Shown one piece after another: positions 16,509 through 24,674 of a stretch of DNA of 64,000 bases. The stretch's first letter is position 1. Each line of letters opens with the position of its first letter. Location of the stretch: positions 620,090 through 684,089 of the forward strand of contig NZ_CXOM01000001.1 in assembly GCF_001269365.1 (NCBI RefSeq), given 5' to 3'. A program made the position numbers and the translations under genes. The DNA comes from Limnohabitans sp. Rim11. GTDB lineage: Bacteria; Pseudomonadota; Gammaproteobacteria; Burkholderiales; Burkholderiaceae_C. The notes under the pieces were generated by a model that did no database searches, was not told the origin of the DNA, and saw only the letters and a program-made list of their open reading frames with translations.

Positions 16509-16549
16509 CTTTTGTCTCAACTTTTAAATGTAAATGGGGCTGAAAAAGA

Positions 16550-16975
16550 TCAGGGCTTCAGGTAAACATATCCAGATTTGGCTTGCAGCAGCGTTACTTC
16601 GGATACCCCGGAAGGCACCACAGATGCTTCCATGACCAATTTATCTTTAGAAATTTTGCGTGTGGTCAGGGTGTTGTTGCAGACTTTGAATTCAACGCCT
16701 TTAGAGGCCAAATCGCCAATACTGCCGGCAAAACTTTCACCAATGGCATTGGTGGCGCCATCTAGCAAGAAGTCAATGCCTGGGCCATGCGTGACCACCG
16801 TGATTTTGGCAGTGGGGTCTGCCGCCAAATGATTGCGAATGTTGCCCATGGCTCTGTAGGCTTGCGCAACACCTTCATTGATGTGATAGACAACTTTGAC
16901 TTGAGAGAAAGCACTGGTGCCGCAAAGTAAAGTGAGACCCAAAAGAGCAGCGCGCAAAGTAGATGAGAGTTTCAT
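16550..16975 (-). CDS. Exported DsrE-family protein
   Basis: A 141-residue protein with a clear Sec signal ending SAFSQ, followed by a DsrE/DsrF-like fold: VKVVYHINEGVAQAYRAMGNIRNHL, then ITVVTHGPGIDFLLDG and a conserved FKVCNNTL cysteine. Cytoplasmic DsrE proteins carry sulfane sulfur on such a cysteine; the exported form here probably binds or transfers persulfide in the periplasm. It lies 41 bases upstream of fccA in the same direction. Function in detail is unknown. Confidence 0.8.
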   Translation of the reverse strand: MKLSSTLRAALLGLTLLCGTSAFSQVKVVYHINEGVAQAYRAMGNIRNHLAADPTAKITVVTHGPGIDFLLDGATNAIGESFAGSIGDLASKGVEFKVCNNTLTTRKISKDKLVMEASVVPSGVSEVTLLQAKSGYVYLKP

Positions 16976-17045
16976 ATTAGTGAGTCCTTATTTACGATGA
17001 TCTTAAACCCGTATAGGAGCCTTTTTTCACAGTAATAACCCCATC

Positions 17046-17405
17046 TCAAACTGACGCGATACTTTCATTTTCAACCTGGGAGCAAACAGCGCGGCACAAG
17101 TCTACAAAGCTTGGATTGGCAATTTGATAATAAATTTGGACACCCTCGCGTCGCTTGGACAAAATGCCGGCCTGATACAAAGTACTGAGGTGCTGCGACA
17201 TGTTGGACTGAGTCGTGTTGACATCTGTCAGCAGCTCTGAAACGTTTTTTTCGCCAGCGCACAAGCAACTCATGATACGCAGTCGCATGGGCGCCGACAT
17301 GATGCGAAATATCTCGGCAGCCTTTTGAAAGGTTGCGTCATCTTTGCTCAAAGTTTCAAACTTTAACGGCGGCTGGCCCTTTGTTGATTTGCGAGTTGAT
17401 GTCAT
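17046..17405 (-). CDS. ArsR-family repressor, candidate sulfur sensor
   Basis: A 119-residue winged-helix regulator: APMRLRIMSCLCAGEKNVSELL, then NTTQSNMSQHLSTLYQAGILSKRREGVQIYYQI. It has four cysteines: C47 and C49 in the second helix and C104 and C108 in the last helix. Cysteines in those two helices are where SqrR/BigR-type repressors form a tetrasulfide link on sensing sulfane sulfur, so this may control fcc or sox genes; exact alignment of the positions needs checking. It is codirectional with trxC upstream and dsrE downstream. A metal-sensing role is an alternative. Confidence 0.8.
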   Translation of the reverse strand: MTSTRKSTKGQPPLKFETLSKDDATFQKAAEIFRIMSAPMRLRIMSCLCAGEKNVSELLTDVNTTQSNMSQHLSTLYQAGILSKRREGVQIYYQIANPSFVDLCRAVCSQVENESIASV

Positions 17406-17413
17406 GCGTTGAA

Positions 17414-17442
17414 ATATAGCTTGAAATAGCGCTGGTTGACAA
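17414..17442 (-). promoter_or_regulatory. Promoter of the ArsR-family gene
   Basis: On the minus strand TTGTCA (17437-17442) and CTATAT (17414-17419) are 17 bases apart. Transcription would begin within a few bases of the ATG at 17405, so the message would be nearly leaderless. The spacer and -10 contain a repeated CTAT(AT)TTCAA, a possible self-regulation site. Confidence 0.5.
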
Positions 17443-17460
17443 TCTAACTCAATCGATAGG

Positions 17461-17889
17461 CTACAGGTGAGATTTCACCCATTTTGCAAGGTCAGGGGCC
17501 GATCTTGCTCCAGATATTCTGGCTATTTCTTGGCCGCCTTTAAAGATGGCGATGGTTGGAATGCTGCGAATGTTGTGACGCTGACCTGCATCCTGGTGTG
17601 CTTCAGTATCTACTTTGACCAAGCGTGCAAATGGCTCCAACATGGCGCAAGCCTTTTCATATTCGGGTGCCATCATGCGACAGGGCCCGCACCATGGGGC
17701 CCAGAAATCAACCACAACAGGTATGTCGCTTTTTGCGATTTGTGCATTTAGTCCGGCTGTCGATAAGGCAGAAGGATGTTTGTCGAAAAGCGCTTTGTGG
17801 CAATGCCCACACGACAGTTCTGCCTCCAATTTGTCAGAGTCGACGCGGTTGGTGCTGTTGCAATGTGGGCAAACGAGGTGAGTTTTCAT
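17461..17889 (-). CDS. trxC: Thioredoxin 2 (TrxC)
   Basis: A 142-residue cytoplasmic disulfide reductase. The N-terminal zinc-binding domain has cysteine pairs C7/C10 (CPHC) and C27/C30 (CGHC), and the thioredoxin domain has WCGPC at residues 66-70 and the SIPTIAIF cis-proline segment. This two-domain arrangement is specific to TrxC. It may serve general oxidative defence, or reduce persulfides or the ArsC made by the arsenic operon. It is codirectional with the ArsR-family gene but a separate promoter for that gene lies in between. Confidence 0.93.
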   Translation of the reverse strand: MKTHLVCPHCNSTNRVDSDKLEAELSCGHCHKALFDKHPSALSTAGLNAQIAKSDIPVVVDFWAPWCGPCRMMAPEYEKACAMLEPFARLVKVDTEAHQDAGQRHNIRSIPTIAIFKGGQEIARISGARSAPDLAKWVKSHL

Positions 17890-18201
17890 GGTTTTGTGAA
17901 ATGATTGTTTGGTATTTTAGTTATGGCTTAGATGCGCATTTTTCAAGACATGACTGCCTAAAAGTCTTTATTTCATTGACATAAATTAAATAACCACCAC
18001 ACTTATATATTAGTATTGGCTCATATTATTTTTGTGGGCTGCCGATTTTCAAGAAAGCTTAGAAGGCGATTGAATGTATAGAAAAAAGCCTCAGTTGAAT
18101 TGACTCAAGTCATGGACGCAAAGGGTCTCAACTTGAAAGGTCATTGACGGCCGTTTTAATCGGTGCACAATGAAATGCTGAATTGATCAAGGAGAATTTT
18201 G
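17890..18201. other. Intergenic region between trxC and DUF2892 gene
   Basis: This 312-base stretch separates two divergent genes. It is AT-rich in the middle (around 17975-18030). I see no open frame of useful length or RNA gene. The right end holds a TTGAC-N4-GTCAT box and a promoter, described separately; the left end must hold the trxC promoter, which I cannot place with confidence. Confidence 0.6.
18100..18171 (+). promoter_or_regulatory. FNR/CRP-type box and promoter for DUF2892-rhodanese
   Basis: TTGAC-TCAA-GTCAT (18100-18113) is a near-perfect dyad of the same type as those at 8503 and 13132. A promoter follows: TTGACG (18144-18149), 16-base spacer, CACAAT (18166-18171), with the start of transcription near 18178. 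The box centre is then at about -71.5, one helical turn from the -61.5 class I position. Confidence 0.5.
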
Positions 18202-18411
18202 ATGTTGAAAAATGTTGGCGGTGTAGACCGCATTTTGCGAATTGTGGTGGGTGTTGTCTTGCTTGCTTTGGCAGCATCAGGACAGGTTGGTGCTTGGGGT
18301 TGGGTGGGCGTCGTATTGTTGGCGACTGGCCTGTTTAGCTTTTGCGGTGCCTACACCTTGTTTGGCTTTAATACTTGTCCAATGCCCAAAGATCAGAAGC
18401 CGCAAGAATGA
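18202..18411 (+). CDS. DUF2892 (YgaP-like) small membrane protein
   Basis: A 69-residue protein starting MLKNVGGVDRILRIVVGVVLLALA, the standard opening of DUF2892, with two hydrophobic helices and a cysteine-containing end (FSFCGAYTLFGFNTCPMP). In YgaP this domain is fused to a rhodanese and anchors it to the inner membrane; here the rhodanese is a separate gene whose start overlaps this stop (ATGA). GGAGAA lies well placed before the ATG. The two probably act together in sulfur transfer at the membrane. Confidence 0.85.
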   Translation: MLKNVGGVDRILRIVVGVVLLALAASGQVGAWGWVGVVLLATGLFSFCGAYTLFGFNTCPMPKDQKPQE

Positions 18412-18806
18412 AGTTCAAATCTATTTTTTTCAGTAGTTTGTTAGTAGCGTTGTCTGCGTGCTCGTCGGGAAATGAAGCCGACAAAGTATCGCTGCAGCAA
18501 GCCAGGGATGAGCACGAAGCAGGTCGGGTCTTGCTCATTGACATCCGCGAAACTCGAGAGCATCAGACCGGTGTTGCACAAGGTGCTGTGTTATTGCCCA
18601 TGAGTCAGTTATCACAAAAGCAAACGCTCATTCCTAAAAATCCAGATCAGCCCGTCTTGCTAATATGCAATACCCAAAATCGCTCAAAAGCCAGCCTCGA
18701 AAAACTCAAGGCGCAAGGCTATCAAAACATCCGCTATGTTGAAGGCGGCATGAGTGAATGGGCTTCCAAGGGTTGGCCCATGGTTGCACCCACTCAGTCA
18801 CAGTGA
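18408..18806 (+). CDS. Rhodanese-domain lipoprotein
   Basis: A 132-residue protein with a leader ending LSAC (Cys18), a lipobox, followed by a single rhodanese domain. The active-site cysteine is C87 in LLICNTQNRS, and the DIRETREHQTGVAQGA and GGMSEWASKGWP segments are typical of the fold. It is therefore likely a periplasmic sulfurtransferase. It overlaps the DUF2892 gene by four bases, so translation is probably coupled. The active loop CNTQNRS differs from classical thiosulfate:cyanide rhodaneses, so the donor is uncertain. Confidence 0.88.
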   Translation: MKFKSIFFSSLLVALSACSSGNEADKVSLQQARDEHEAGRVLLIDIRETREHQTGVAQGAVLLPMSQLSQKQTLIPKNPDQPVLLICNTQNRSKASLEKLKAQGYQNIRYVEGGMSEWASKGWPMVAPTQSQ

Positions 18807-18819
18807 ATTGATTTTTTGA

Positions 18820-19758
18820 TCAGGTGCTTCGCAGTGGGAGCGCTGCACCAAATTGACGAGCCAAATGCGCTTCACCATTTTCCAAAATGAAGTACCTGAA
18901 CGCTTCTGCAGCAGGTGACAGCATTTTGGATTGCGTGTGCACCACATTCCACGCGCGAACAACGGGTGAGCCATCGACGGGAAGAATTTCAATGAGCCCT
19001 TGGGACAGTTCTTGACCAATGGTATGAAGCGAAATAAATCCCAAGCCCAAACCTGCCATCACAGCCTGCTTGATCATCTCGTTGCTTTTCAATTGCATGT
19101 TCAGACGCGGTTCAACCTTGGCATCGGCCATGAATTTTTCCATGGCAACACGGGTACCAGATCCTACCTCTCGCACAATGAAATCATACAAGCGCAAATC
19201 CTCAGGTGTCAGTTGCGCTTGTTTAGTTAGCGCATGACCTGGTGCCGCGATAAAAACATGCGGATGCGCTGCAAATGGCTCTGCACGCGTTTGTAACTCT
19301 TTCGGTGGTCTTCCCATGACTGCAATGTCAACTTCGTTGTTTTGCAACATTTGAACCAATTGATCACGGTTACCAAGGGCTAGCTTTAATTCAACGCCTG
19401 GATGCTTTTTGCGAAACTCCGCCAACATTTTCATCATGAAATATTTGGCGGTACTGACCAAGCCAATTGTCAGTACCCCGGCTTCAGCCCTTTGCAATCG
19501 GGCAGCAGCGTCTTCCGCGTCTTTCAAGGTCGACAGAATTTTGCGGGCGTAAACCAACATGTACTCACCTGTCGTCGTCAAACTGACTTGCTTCCCTCGC
19601 CGCTCAAAAAGGGGCGCGCCAACATGTCCCTCAAGTTCTTTGATTTGCATGGTGACAGCGGGCGGCGTCAGGTGCAGGTTCTCTGCCGCTCGGATGAAGC
19701 TCAAATGCCGTGCGACTTCGTTGAAAACCTTCAGTTGTCGAAATGTTGCATTTTTCAT
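18820..19758 (-). CDS. cbbR: CbbR, LysR-type regulator of CO2 fixation
   Basis: A 312-residue LysR-family regulator with an N-terminal helix-turn-helix (TFRQLKVFNEVARHLSFIRAAENLHLTPPAVTMQIKELE) and a C-terminal effector-binding domain. It is divergent from cbbM with a 106-base shared gap, the standard CbbR arrangement, which supports the symbol. It would activate cbbM-Q-O, and the second cbb operon is a likely target because its promoter shares a 16-base block with the cbbM promoter. Binding sites of LysR type (T-N11-A) are seen in the gap. Confidence 0.9.
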   Translation of the reverse strand: MKNATFRQLKVFNEVARHLSFIRAAENLHLTPPAVTMQIKELEGHVGAPLFERRGKQVSLTTTGEYMLVYARKILSTLKDAEDAAARLQRAEAGVLTIGLVSTAKYFMMKMLAEFRKKHPGVELKLALGNRDQLVQMLQNNEVDIAVMGRPPKELQTRAEPFAAHPHVFIAAPGHALTKQAQLTPEDLRLYDFIVREVGSGTRVAMEKFMADAKVEPRLNMQLKSNEMIKQAVMAGLGLGFISLHTIGQELSQGLIEILPVDGSPVVRAWNVVHTQSKMLSPAAEAFRYFILENGEAHLARQFGAALPLRST

Positions 19759-19767
19759 TCAGCAATT

Positions 19768-19802
19768 ACTTAATCGGTAAGTTATAAATATTGAATTTAC
19801 CT
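19768..19802 (+). promoter_or_regulatory. Candidate CbbR-binding region before cbbM
   Basis: ACTTA-atcgg-TAAGT (19768-19782) is a perfect 5-base inverted repeat with T-N11-A geometry. It is followed by AATATTGAATTTACCT (19787-19802), which recurs exactly at 24606-24621 before cbbY. It lies 60-100 bases before cbbM, between cbbM and divergent cbbR. A -10 element is not convincing by eye. Confidence 0.6.
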
Positions 19803-19864
19803 TATCTTATAAGCTCAATACAGTCCTGTCATTCTTTCATCGCAACTATTTTTTGGAGAGTGAC

Positions 19865-21244
19865 ATGGACCAATCTGCACGCTACGCCGACCTCAGTCTT
19901 AAAGAGTCTGATTTGATCGCTGGGGGTCGACATATTTTGGTGGCCTACAAAATGAAGCCCAAAACAGGTTACGGTTATTTGGAGGCCGCAGCACACTTTG
20001 CCGCGGAGTCTTCGACCGGCACCAACGTAGAAGTTTCAACAACAGATGACTTTACCAAAGGACTGGATGCTTTGGTTTATTACATCGATGAAGCGACAGA
20101 AGACATGCGCATTGCGTATCCAATCGATTTATTCGATCGCAATGTGACCGATGGCCGAATGATGATGGTTTCTTTCTTAACCTTGGTCATTGGCAATAAC
20201 CAAGGCATGGGCGATATCCAACATGCCAAGATTCACGACTTTTACATGCCTGAGCGCGCGATACAGTTGTTTGATGGCCCGAGCAAAGATATTTCTGATA
20301 TGTGGCGTGTATTGGGCCGTCCGCTGAAAGACGGTGGTTACATTGCAGGCACCATCATCAAACCAAAATTGGGCCTGCGCCCCGAGCCGTTTGCAAAGGC
20401 TGCCTACCAGTTCTGGTTAGGGGGAGACTTCATTAAGAACGATGAGCCGCAAGGCAACCAAGTTTTCGCGCCCATGAAGAAAACCATTCCTTTGGTGGTG
20501 GATGCCATGAAACGTGCCATGGATGAAACTGGCCAAGCCAAGTTGTTTTCAGCCAACATCACGGCCGATGACCACTATGAAATGTTGGCGCGTGCCGACT
20601 TTATTTTGGAAGCTTTTGGTCCGGATGCTGACAAAGTGGCTTTTCTGGTCGATGGTTTTGTGGGCGGCCCAGGCATGATTACCACAGCGCGTCGCCAGTA
20701 TCCAAGTCAGTATTTGCACTACCACCGCGCGGGACACGGCATGATCACCAGCCCTAGCGCCAAGCGTGGCTACACCGCATTTGTTTTGGCCAAAATTTCG
20801 CGTCTGCAAGGTGCCTCTGGTATCCACGTCGGAACGATGGGTTACGGCAAAATGGAAGGCGAAAATGATGACCGCTTGATTGCTTACATGATTGAACGCG
20901 ACGAGTGCCAAGGACCTGTTTATTTCCAAAAATGGTATGGCATGAAGCCAACGACGCCCATTATTTCTGGCGGCATGAATGCCTTGCGTTTGCCTGGCTT
21001 CTTCAAAAATTTGGGACATGGCAACGTGATCAATACATCAGGCGGTGGCTCTTATGGTCACATCGACAGCCCAGCAGCAGGTGCCATCTCTTTGCGGCAG
21101 TCGTATGAGTGCTGGAAATCAGGTGCCGATCCTATTGAGTTCGCCAAAGAACACAAAGAGTTTGCGCGTGCATTTGCCTCATTCCCCGGTGATGCAGACA
21201 AACTGTTCCCAGGATGGCGTGACAAATTGTCTGCACACAAGTAA
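19865..21244 (+). CDS. cbbM: Form II RuBisCO large subunit (CbbM)
   Basis: CbbM carboxylates ribulose 1,5-bisphosphate; form II enzymes need no small subunit and none is present. The 459-residue protein starts [21 protein letters not shown], from an ATG with GGAGAG upstream. Key motifs are seen: [34 protein letters not shown] with the lysine that is carbamylated (FIKNDE), HYHRAGHG, and [12 protein letters not shown] near the phosphate site. Form II has low CO2/O2 discrimination, so it suits low-oxygen or high-CO2 conditions. It is followed by its activase genes cbbQ and cbbO. Confidence 0.98.
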   Translation: MDQSARYADLSLKESDLIAGGRHILVAYKMKPKTGYGYLEAAAHFAAESSTGTNVEVSTTDDFTKGLDALVYYIDEATEDMRIAYPIDLFDRNVTDGRMMMVSFLTLVIGNNQGMGDIQHAKIHDFYMPERAIQLFDGPSKDISDMWRVLGRPLKDGGYIAGTIIKPKLGLRPEPFAKAAYQFWLGGDFIKNDEPQGNQVFAPMKKTIPLVVDAMKRAMDETGQAKLFSANITADDHYEMLARADFILEAFGPDADKVAFLVDGFVGGPGMITTARRQYPSQYLHYHRAGHGMITSPSAKRGYTAFVLAKISRLQGASGIHVGTMGYGKMEGENDDRLIAYMIERDECQGPVYFQKWYGMKPTTPIISGGMNALRLPGFFKNLGHGNVINTSGGGSYGHIDSPAAGAISLRQSYECWKSGADPIEFAKEHKEFARAFASFPGDADKLFPGWRDKLSAHK

Positions 21245-21284
21245 TTGAAAGTCCTTCGTTACAACTAAGTGTGAAAGTGCAAAC

Positions 21285-22076
21285 ATGACTTGGATGGTCG
21301 TTGATGAACCCCTCTACCTGCCCTTGGGCGATGAGGTGGCGTTGTACGAAGCTGCTTATGCAGCGCGCTTGCCTGTGATGGTCAAGGGCCCGACCGGCTG
21401 TGGCAAATCTCGTTTTATAGAGCACATGGCTTGGCGGCTTAAAAAGCCCTTCATCACAGTGGCTTGCAATGAGGACATGACCGCTTCAGATTTGGTGGGT
21501 CGCTTTTTGTTGGACCAGCAAGGGACACGATGGGTAGATGGTCCTCTGACGCAAGCTGCTCGCATGGGCGCCATTTGCTATCTAGATGAGGTGGTCGAGG
21601 CAAGGCAAGACACGACCGTGGTGATTCACGCATTGACGGACCATCGCCGCAGTTTGCCGATTGACAAGAAAGCTGAGCTTGTTCAAGCGCATCCCGACTT
21701 TCAGCTGGTGATTTCATACAACCCTGGCTATCAAAGTGTCATGAAGGATTTGAAACAATCCACCAAACAACGATTTGTAGCTTTTGATTTTGACTACCCA
21801 GAGGCACACAAAGAAGCTCAAATCTTGGTTGCAGAAACAGGTGTGACGCAAGCCATTGCAGATGTCTTGGTGCGCATAGCAACATCGGCGCGTGCCCTTA
21901 AAGGGCATGGTTTAACGGAAGGTGTATCGACACGTTTATTGGTCTATACCGCCATTCTGATTCAGCAGGGGGTTTCACCTGCTGCGGCTTGTCGAATGGC
22001 CTTGGTTCGCCCCATCACCGATGATGTCGACATTCGTCAAAGCCTCGACCATGTCATCGACGCATGCTGGGCTTGA
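21285..22076 (+). CDS. cbbQ: CbbQ, AAA+ RuBisCO activase subunit
   Basis: A 263-residue MoxR-type AAA+ ATPase. Walker A is GPTGCGKS at residues 35-42 and Walker B is ICYLDEV. With CbbO it removes inhibitory sugar phosphates from RuBisCO. It follows cbbM by 40 bases and its last 26 bases overlap the start of cbbO. NorQ/NirQ proteins are close relatives, but position after cbbM settles the assignment. Confidence 0.94.
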   Translation: MTWMVVDEPLYLPLGDEVALYEAAYAARLPVMVKGPTGCGKSRFIEHMAWRLKKPFITVACNEDMTASDLVGRFLLDQQGTRWVDGPLTQAARMGAICYLDEVVEARQDTTVVIHALTDHRRSLPIDKKAELVQAHPDFQLVISYNPGYQSVMKDLKQSTKQRFVAFDFDYPEAHKEAQILVAETGVTQAIADVLVRIATSARALKGHGLTEGVSTRLLVYTAILIQQGVSPAAACRMALVRPITDDVDIRQSLDHVIDACWA

Positions 22077-24408
22077 TCTAAGCGCTGAGGCTTCAAGCCC
22101 TTGGGCCGATGAGCCGCAGGTTCAAGCCGGTTGGGCTTTGCTCGACTGTTCCTTGCCAGCTGTTAGGCCCATCTTTGAGGCCACTGCGCACGAAGCCATT
22201 CGCCGTTTAACACCCGAAACACTGCTGGCCTATTGGTCTGCTGGCCACACGCTTGGGCGCCTAGGGCGGGGCGCTGAGCCATTGATCGCATGGTTGACTT
22301 ATTGGCCTGAAGTGGTGGAAGCCATCGGCGATGAACACGCGCAAGTTTGTCTAGAAAAAACCATGGCGCTTTTGATGCGAATGCACAAGTCGCCTAACAG
22401 CAAAGCCATGGCGCCTTTGCTTTTCTCTTTGGGGCCGACAGCACATTGCCTCGGCAGCTTTTCGTTGTTAAAAGCTTATCTCCATTCTGTGTCGAATTTC
22501 ATGGATGCGACTACGGGCTCGATTCATGGACGTCAAGCCAGTTTGGCCAGTCCGAGCCTGATTGACATGTTGGCACAAACACCCAGCTTGTTGCAAAAGC
22601 TGTCTTTGGAAGGTTGGCAGGCATGGTTAGACTTTGGCCAGCGTGCTTATGCGAATCATCCGCCGCAACAAGTTGAGTATTTTTCACTTCGCAGCACAGA
22701 CAGCTTGGCTGTCATTCAGCGCGAGAGACATGGCTTGCTGATGCGGGATGCAGAACGCATCTTGTCTTTGAGCTTGAAAGCATTGTGGAACACCCAAGCA
22801 CATTTTGAACCGCTCCCAACAGCACAGATTGATGTAGCTTTGGGTTTGCAAGAAAAATCCGTCTTACCGTGCATTCAAATTGATCGTCATTCGTCAGAGG
22901 CAGATGACATTGTGACGATGGGTTTGCCAGATGTTTTAGACGATTTATCGGGTGTCAGCGCAATCAATCGCTACTTATTGATGACGATGCACATGGCAGC
23001 GCACAAGCGCTGGTCAACACCTTGTATTGCTGACAACTGGAGCCCCTCTCAGCGAGTGGCTGTTGAATGGTTTGAAGACACGCGCATAGATTTAAAACTC
23101 ATGACGCTCTGGCCAGGTCTGCGGCAAAGCATGATGGCCTTGTATCCTCCCGTGAAAGAGGGTGAATGCAATGAAGCGACGCATGCCTGTTTGCTTCACC
23201 GCTTGAGTATTTTCAGTCGGTCTGTGCTCGATCCCTCGATCGAGTTGCAAGATGTGGGACTTTCTGACTGGCGCAGTCGATTCATCGATTTACTCAATGA
23301 CCCCGCTGTGAACACGGAGCGTGTTGCGCAGTTGGCCTTGCAGTTTGTGGCAAAAACAAGGCGGCCTACTGATTCTCAAGCTGAGGTGTATTTCACCCAT
23401 ACGCAAGTCGACTGGCGAGATGACAATCGCCATTTGTGGCGATTTATAGAAGAGGGCGATGAAGAGGACACATCGCCTAGCAGAAGCGCAACGACCGAGG
23501 AAGAATTGAAGAGCCTGCCCCCTCAACTTTATCCTGAATGGGACGAAGCAGCAGGCAATGAACGACCCGATTGGGTCAGGGTCTATGAATTTTTACATCC
23601 ATCGGGTCAGGCTTCAGACATTGATCAATTGCTTTTGAAGCATGATGCACTGTCAAAAAAATTAAAGCGTGTCATAGATCAACTCAAACCGCAAGGTCGA
23701 ACACGAACCAGACATTTAGAGTTTGGCAGTGAACTGGATCTTGATTTGGCCATTGCAGCTCAGATTGATATCAAAGCTGGGTTGATCCCCAGTCAACGCA
23801 TTGAGCAGCACTTTAAGCACATTGAGCGAGACCTCAGCGTGCAATTGGTGATGGACCTGTCGGCCTCCCTGAACGAAGAAGCGCCCGGAACAAGGCAAAC
23901 TGTTTTGCAAATAAGTCAAGAAGCCGTGTCAATTTTGGCATGGGCATTGTCTGAACTAGGCGACTCTTTGGCCATTGGCGGATTTCACTCCAACACAAGG
24001 CATGATGTTCGCTACATGCACATCAAAGGATTTGAAGAAAGCTGGGCCGAAGAGACCAAAGCTCGATTGGCGGCCATTCAGCCTGCCTATTCGACGCGCA
24101 TGGGCGCTGCCATTCGGCATGCCTCACGTCCTTTAATGTCTCGGAAAAGTGCCAAAAAAATGTTGTTGGTGTTGACAGACGGAGAGCCCTCGGATGTCGA
24201 TGTGAGCGACCCGCAATATCTCACTCACGATGCACGCCAAATCGTTAAAGAGTTGCAAGCACAAGGGGTGTTTGTTTGGTGCATTCAACTTCACCCTGAC
24301 TTTGAATCCAGTGTGCGTACCATCTTTGGTGATCATTGCACCTTGGTTGATCAAATTCAAAAGCTGCCAGAAATTTTGGCCAACTTATTCATTCGACTGA
24401 CGCGTTGA
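22051..24408 (+). CDS. cbbO: CbbO, VWA-domain RuBisCO activase partner
   Basis: A 785-residue protein (start at ATG 22051; two in-frame ATGs at 22021 and 22024 would add ten residues). The C-terminal part is a von Willebrand factor A domain with a MIDAS motif DLSASLNEE and downstream TDGEPSDVD. The middle has an acidic, charged stretch (EEGDEEDTSPS). CbbO docks the CbbQ hexamer onto RuBisCO. It ends the first cbb operon; the next gene starts 266 bases later behind its own promoter region. Confidence 0.92.
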   Translation: MSSTHAGLDLSAEASSPWADEPQVQAGWALLDCSLPAVRPIFEATAHEAIRRLTPETLLAYWSAGHTLGRLGRGAEPLIAWLTYWPEVVEAIGDEHAQVCLEKTMALLMRMHKSPNSKAMAPLLFSLGPTAHCLGSFSLLKAYLHSVSNFMDATTGSIHGRQASLASPSLIDMLAQTPSLLQKLSLEGWQAWLDFGQRAYANHPPQQVEYFSLRSTDSLAVIQRERHGLLMRDAERILSLSLKALWNTQAHFEPLPTAQIDVALGLQEKSVLPCIQIDRHSSEADDIVTMGLPDVLDDLSGVSAINRYLLMTMHMAAHKRWSTPCIADNWSPSQRVAVEWFEDTRIDLKLMTLWPGLRQSMMALYPPVKEGECNEATHACLLHRLSIFSRSVLDPSIELQDVGLSDWRSRFIDLLNDPAVNTERVAQLALQFVAKTRRPTDSQAEVYFTHTQVDWRDDNRHLWRFIEEGDEEDTSPSRSATTEEELKSLPPQLYPEWDEAAGNERPDWVRVYEFLHPSGQASDIDQLLLKHDALSKKLKRVIDQLKPQGRTRTRHLEFGSELDLDLAIAAQIDIKAGLIPSQRIEQHFKHIERDLSVQLVMDLSASLNEEAPGTRQTVLQISQEAVSILAWALSELGDSLAIGGFHSNTRHDVRYMHIKGFEESWAEETKARLAAIQPAYSTRMGAAIRHASRPLMSRKSAKKMLLVLTDGEPSDVDVSDPQYLTHDARQIVKELQAQGVFVWCIQLHPDFESSVRTIFGDHCTLVDQIQKLPEILANLFIRLTR

Positions 24409-24573
24409 GTATTTAAATGTTTAACGTCTTTAGTTAGAACTGCGAGTACGTTGTGCTCTCATTTCAATAGGAATTATTTTTATTGCATAAATCTTCAATT
24501 TGCGACGAACATCTTTCCTTTCCACTCATCTTCTGACTTTATCCAAGTCAATGATTTGCTTAAGAAATTTAGC

Positions 24574-24621
24574 TAATTAAGTAATTCCTTAATTAACTTT
24601 TCGCTAATATTGAATTTACCT
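24574..24621 (+). promoter_or_regulatory. Candidate CbbR-binding region before the second cbb operon
   Basis: TAATTAAG (24574-24581) and CTTAATTA (24588-24595) form a perfect 8-base inverted repeat with a 6-base spacer. Eleven bases later comes AATATTGAATTTACCT (24606-24621), identical to the block at 19787-19802 before cbbM. The rest of the 266-base gap after cbbO (24409-24573) shows only a TGACTT-N5-AAGTCA dyad at 24534-24550. This is the likely control region for cbbYEFPTZGKA. Confidence 0.6.
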
Positions 24622-24674
24622 GTGTGTCATACCTTTTTAAAGTTGCATCTTCCAATTTTTAAAGGTTAACCCCT

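Noticed and set aside
17985-18030. TTGACA followed by TATATA in the trxC/DUF2892 gap as a promoter
   Set aside because: The two hexamers are about 22 bases apart, too far for a normal sigma-70 promoter.
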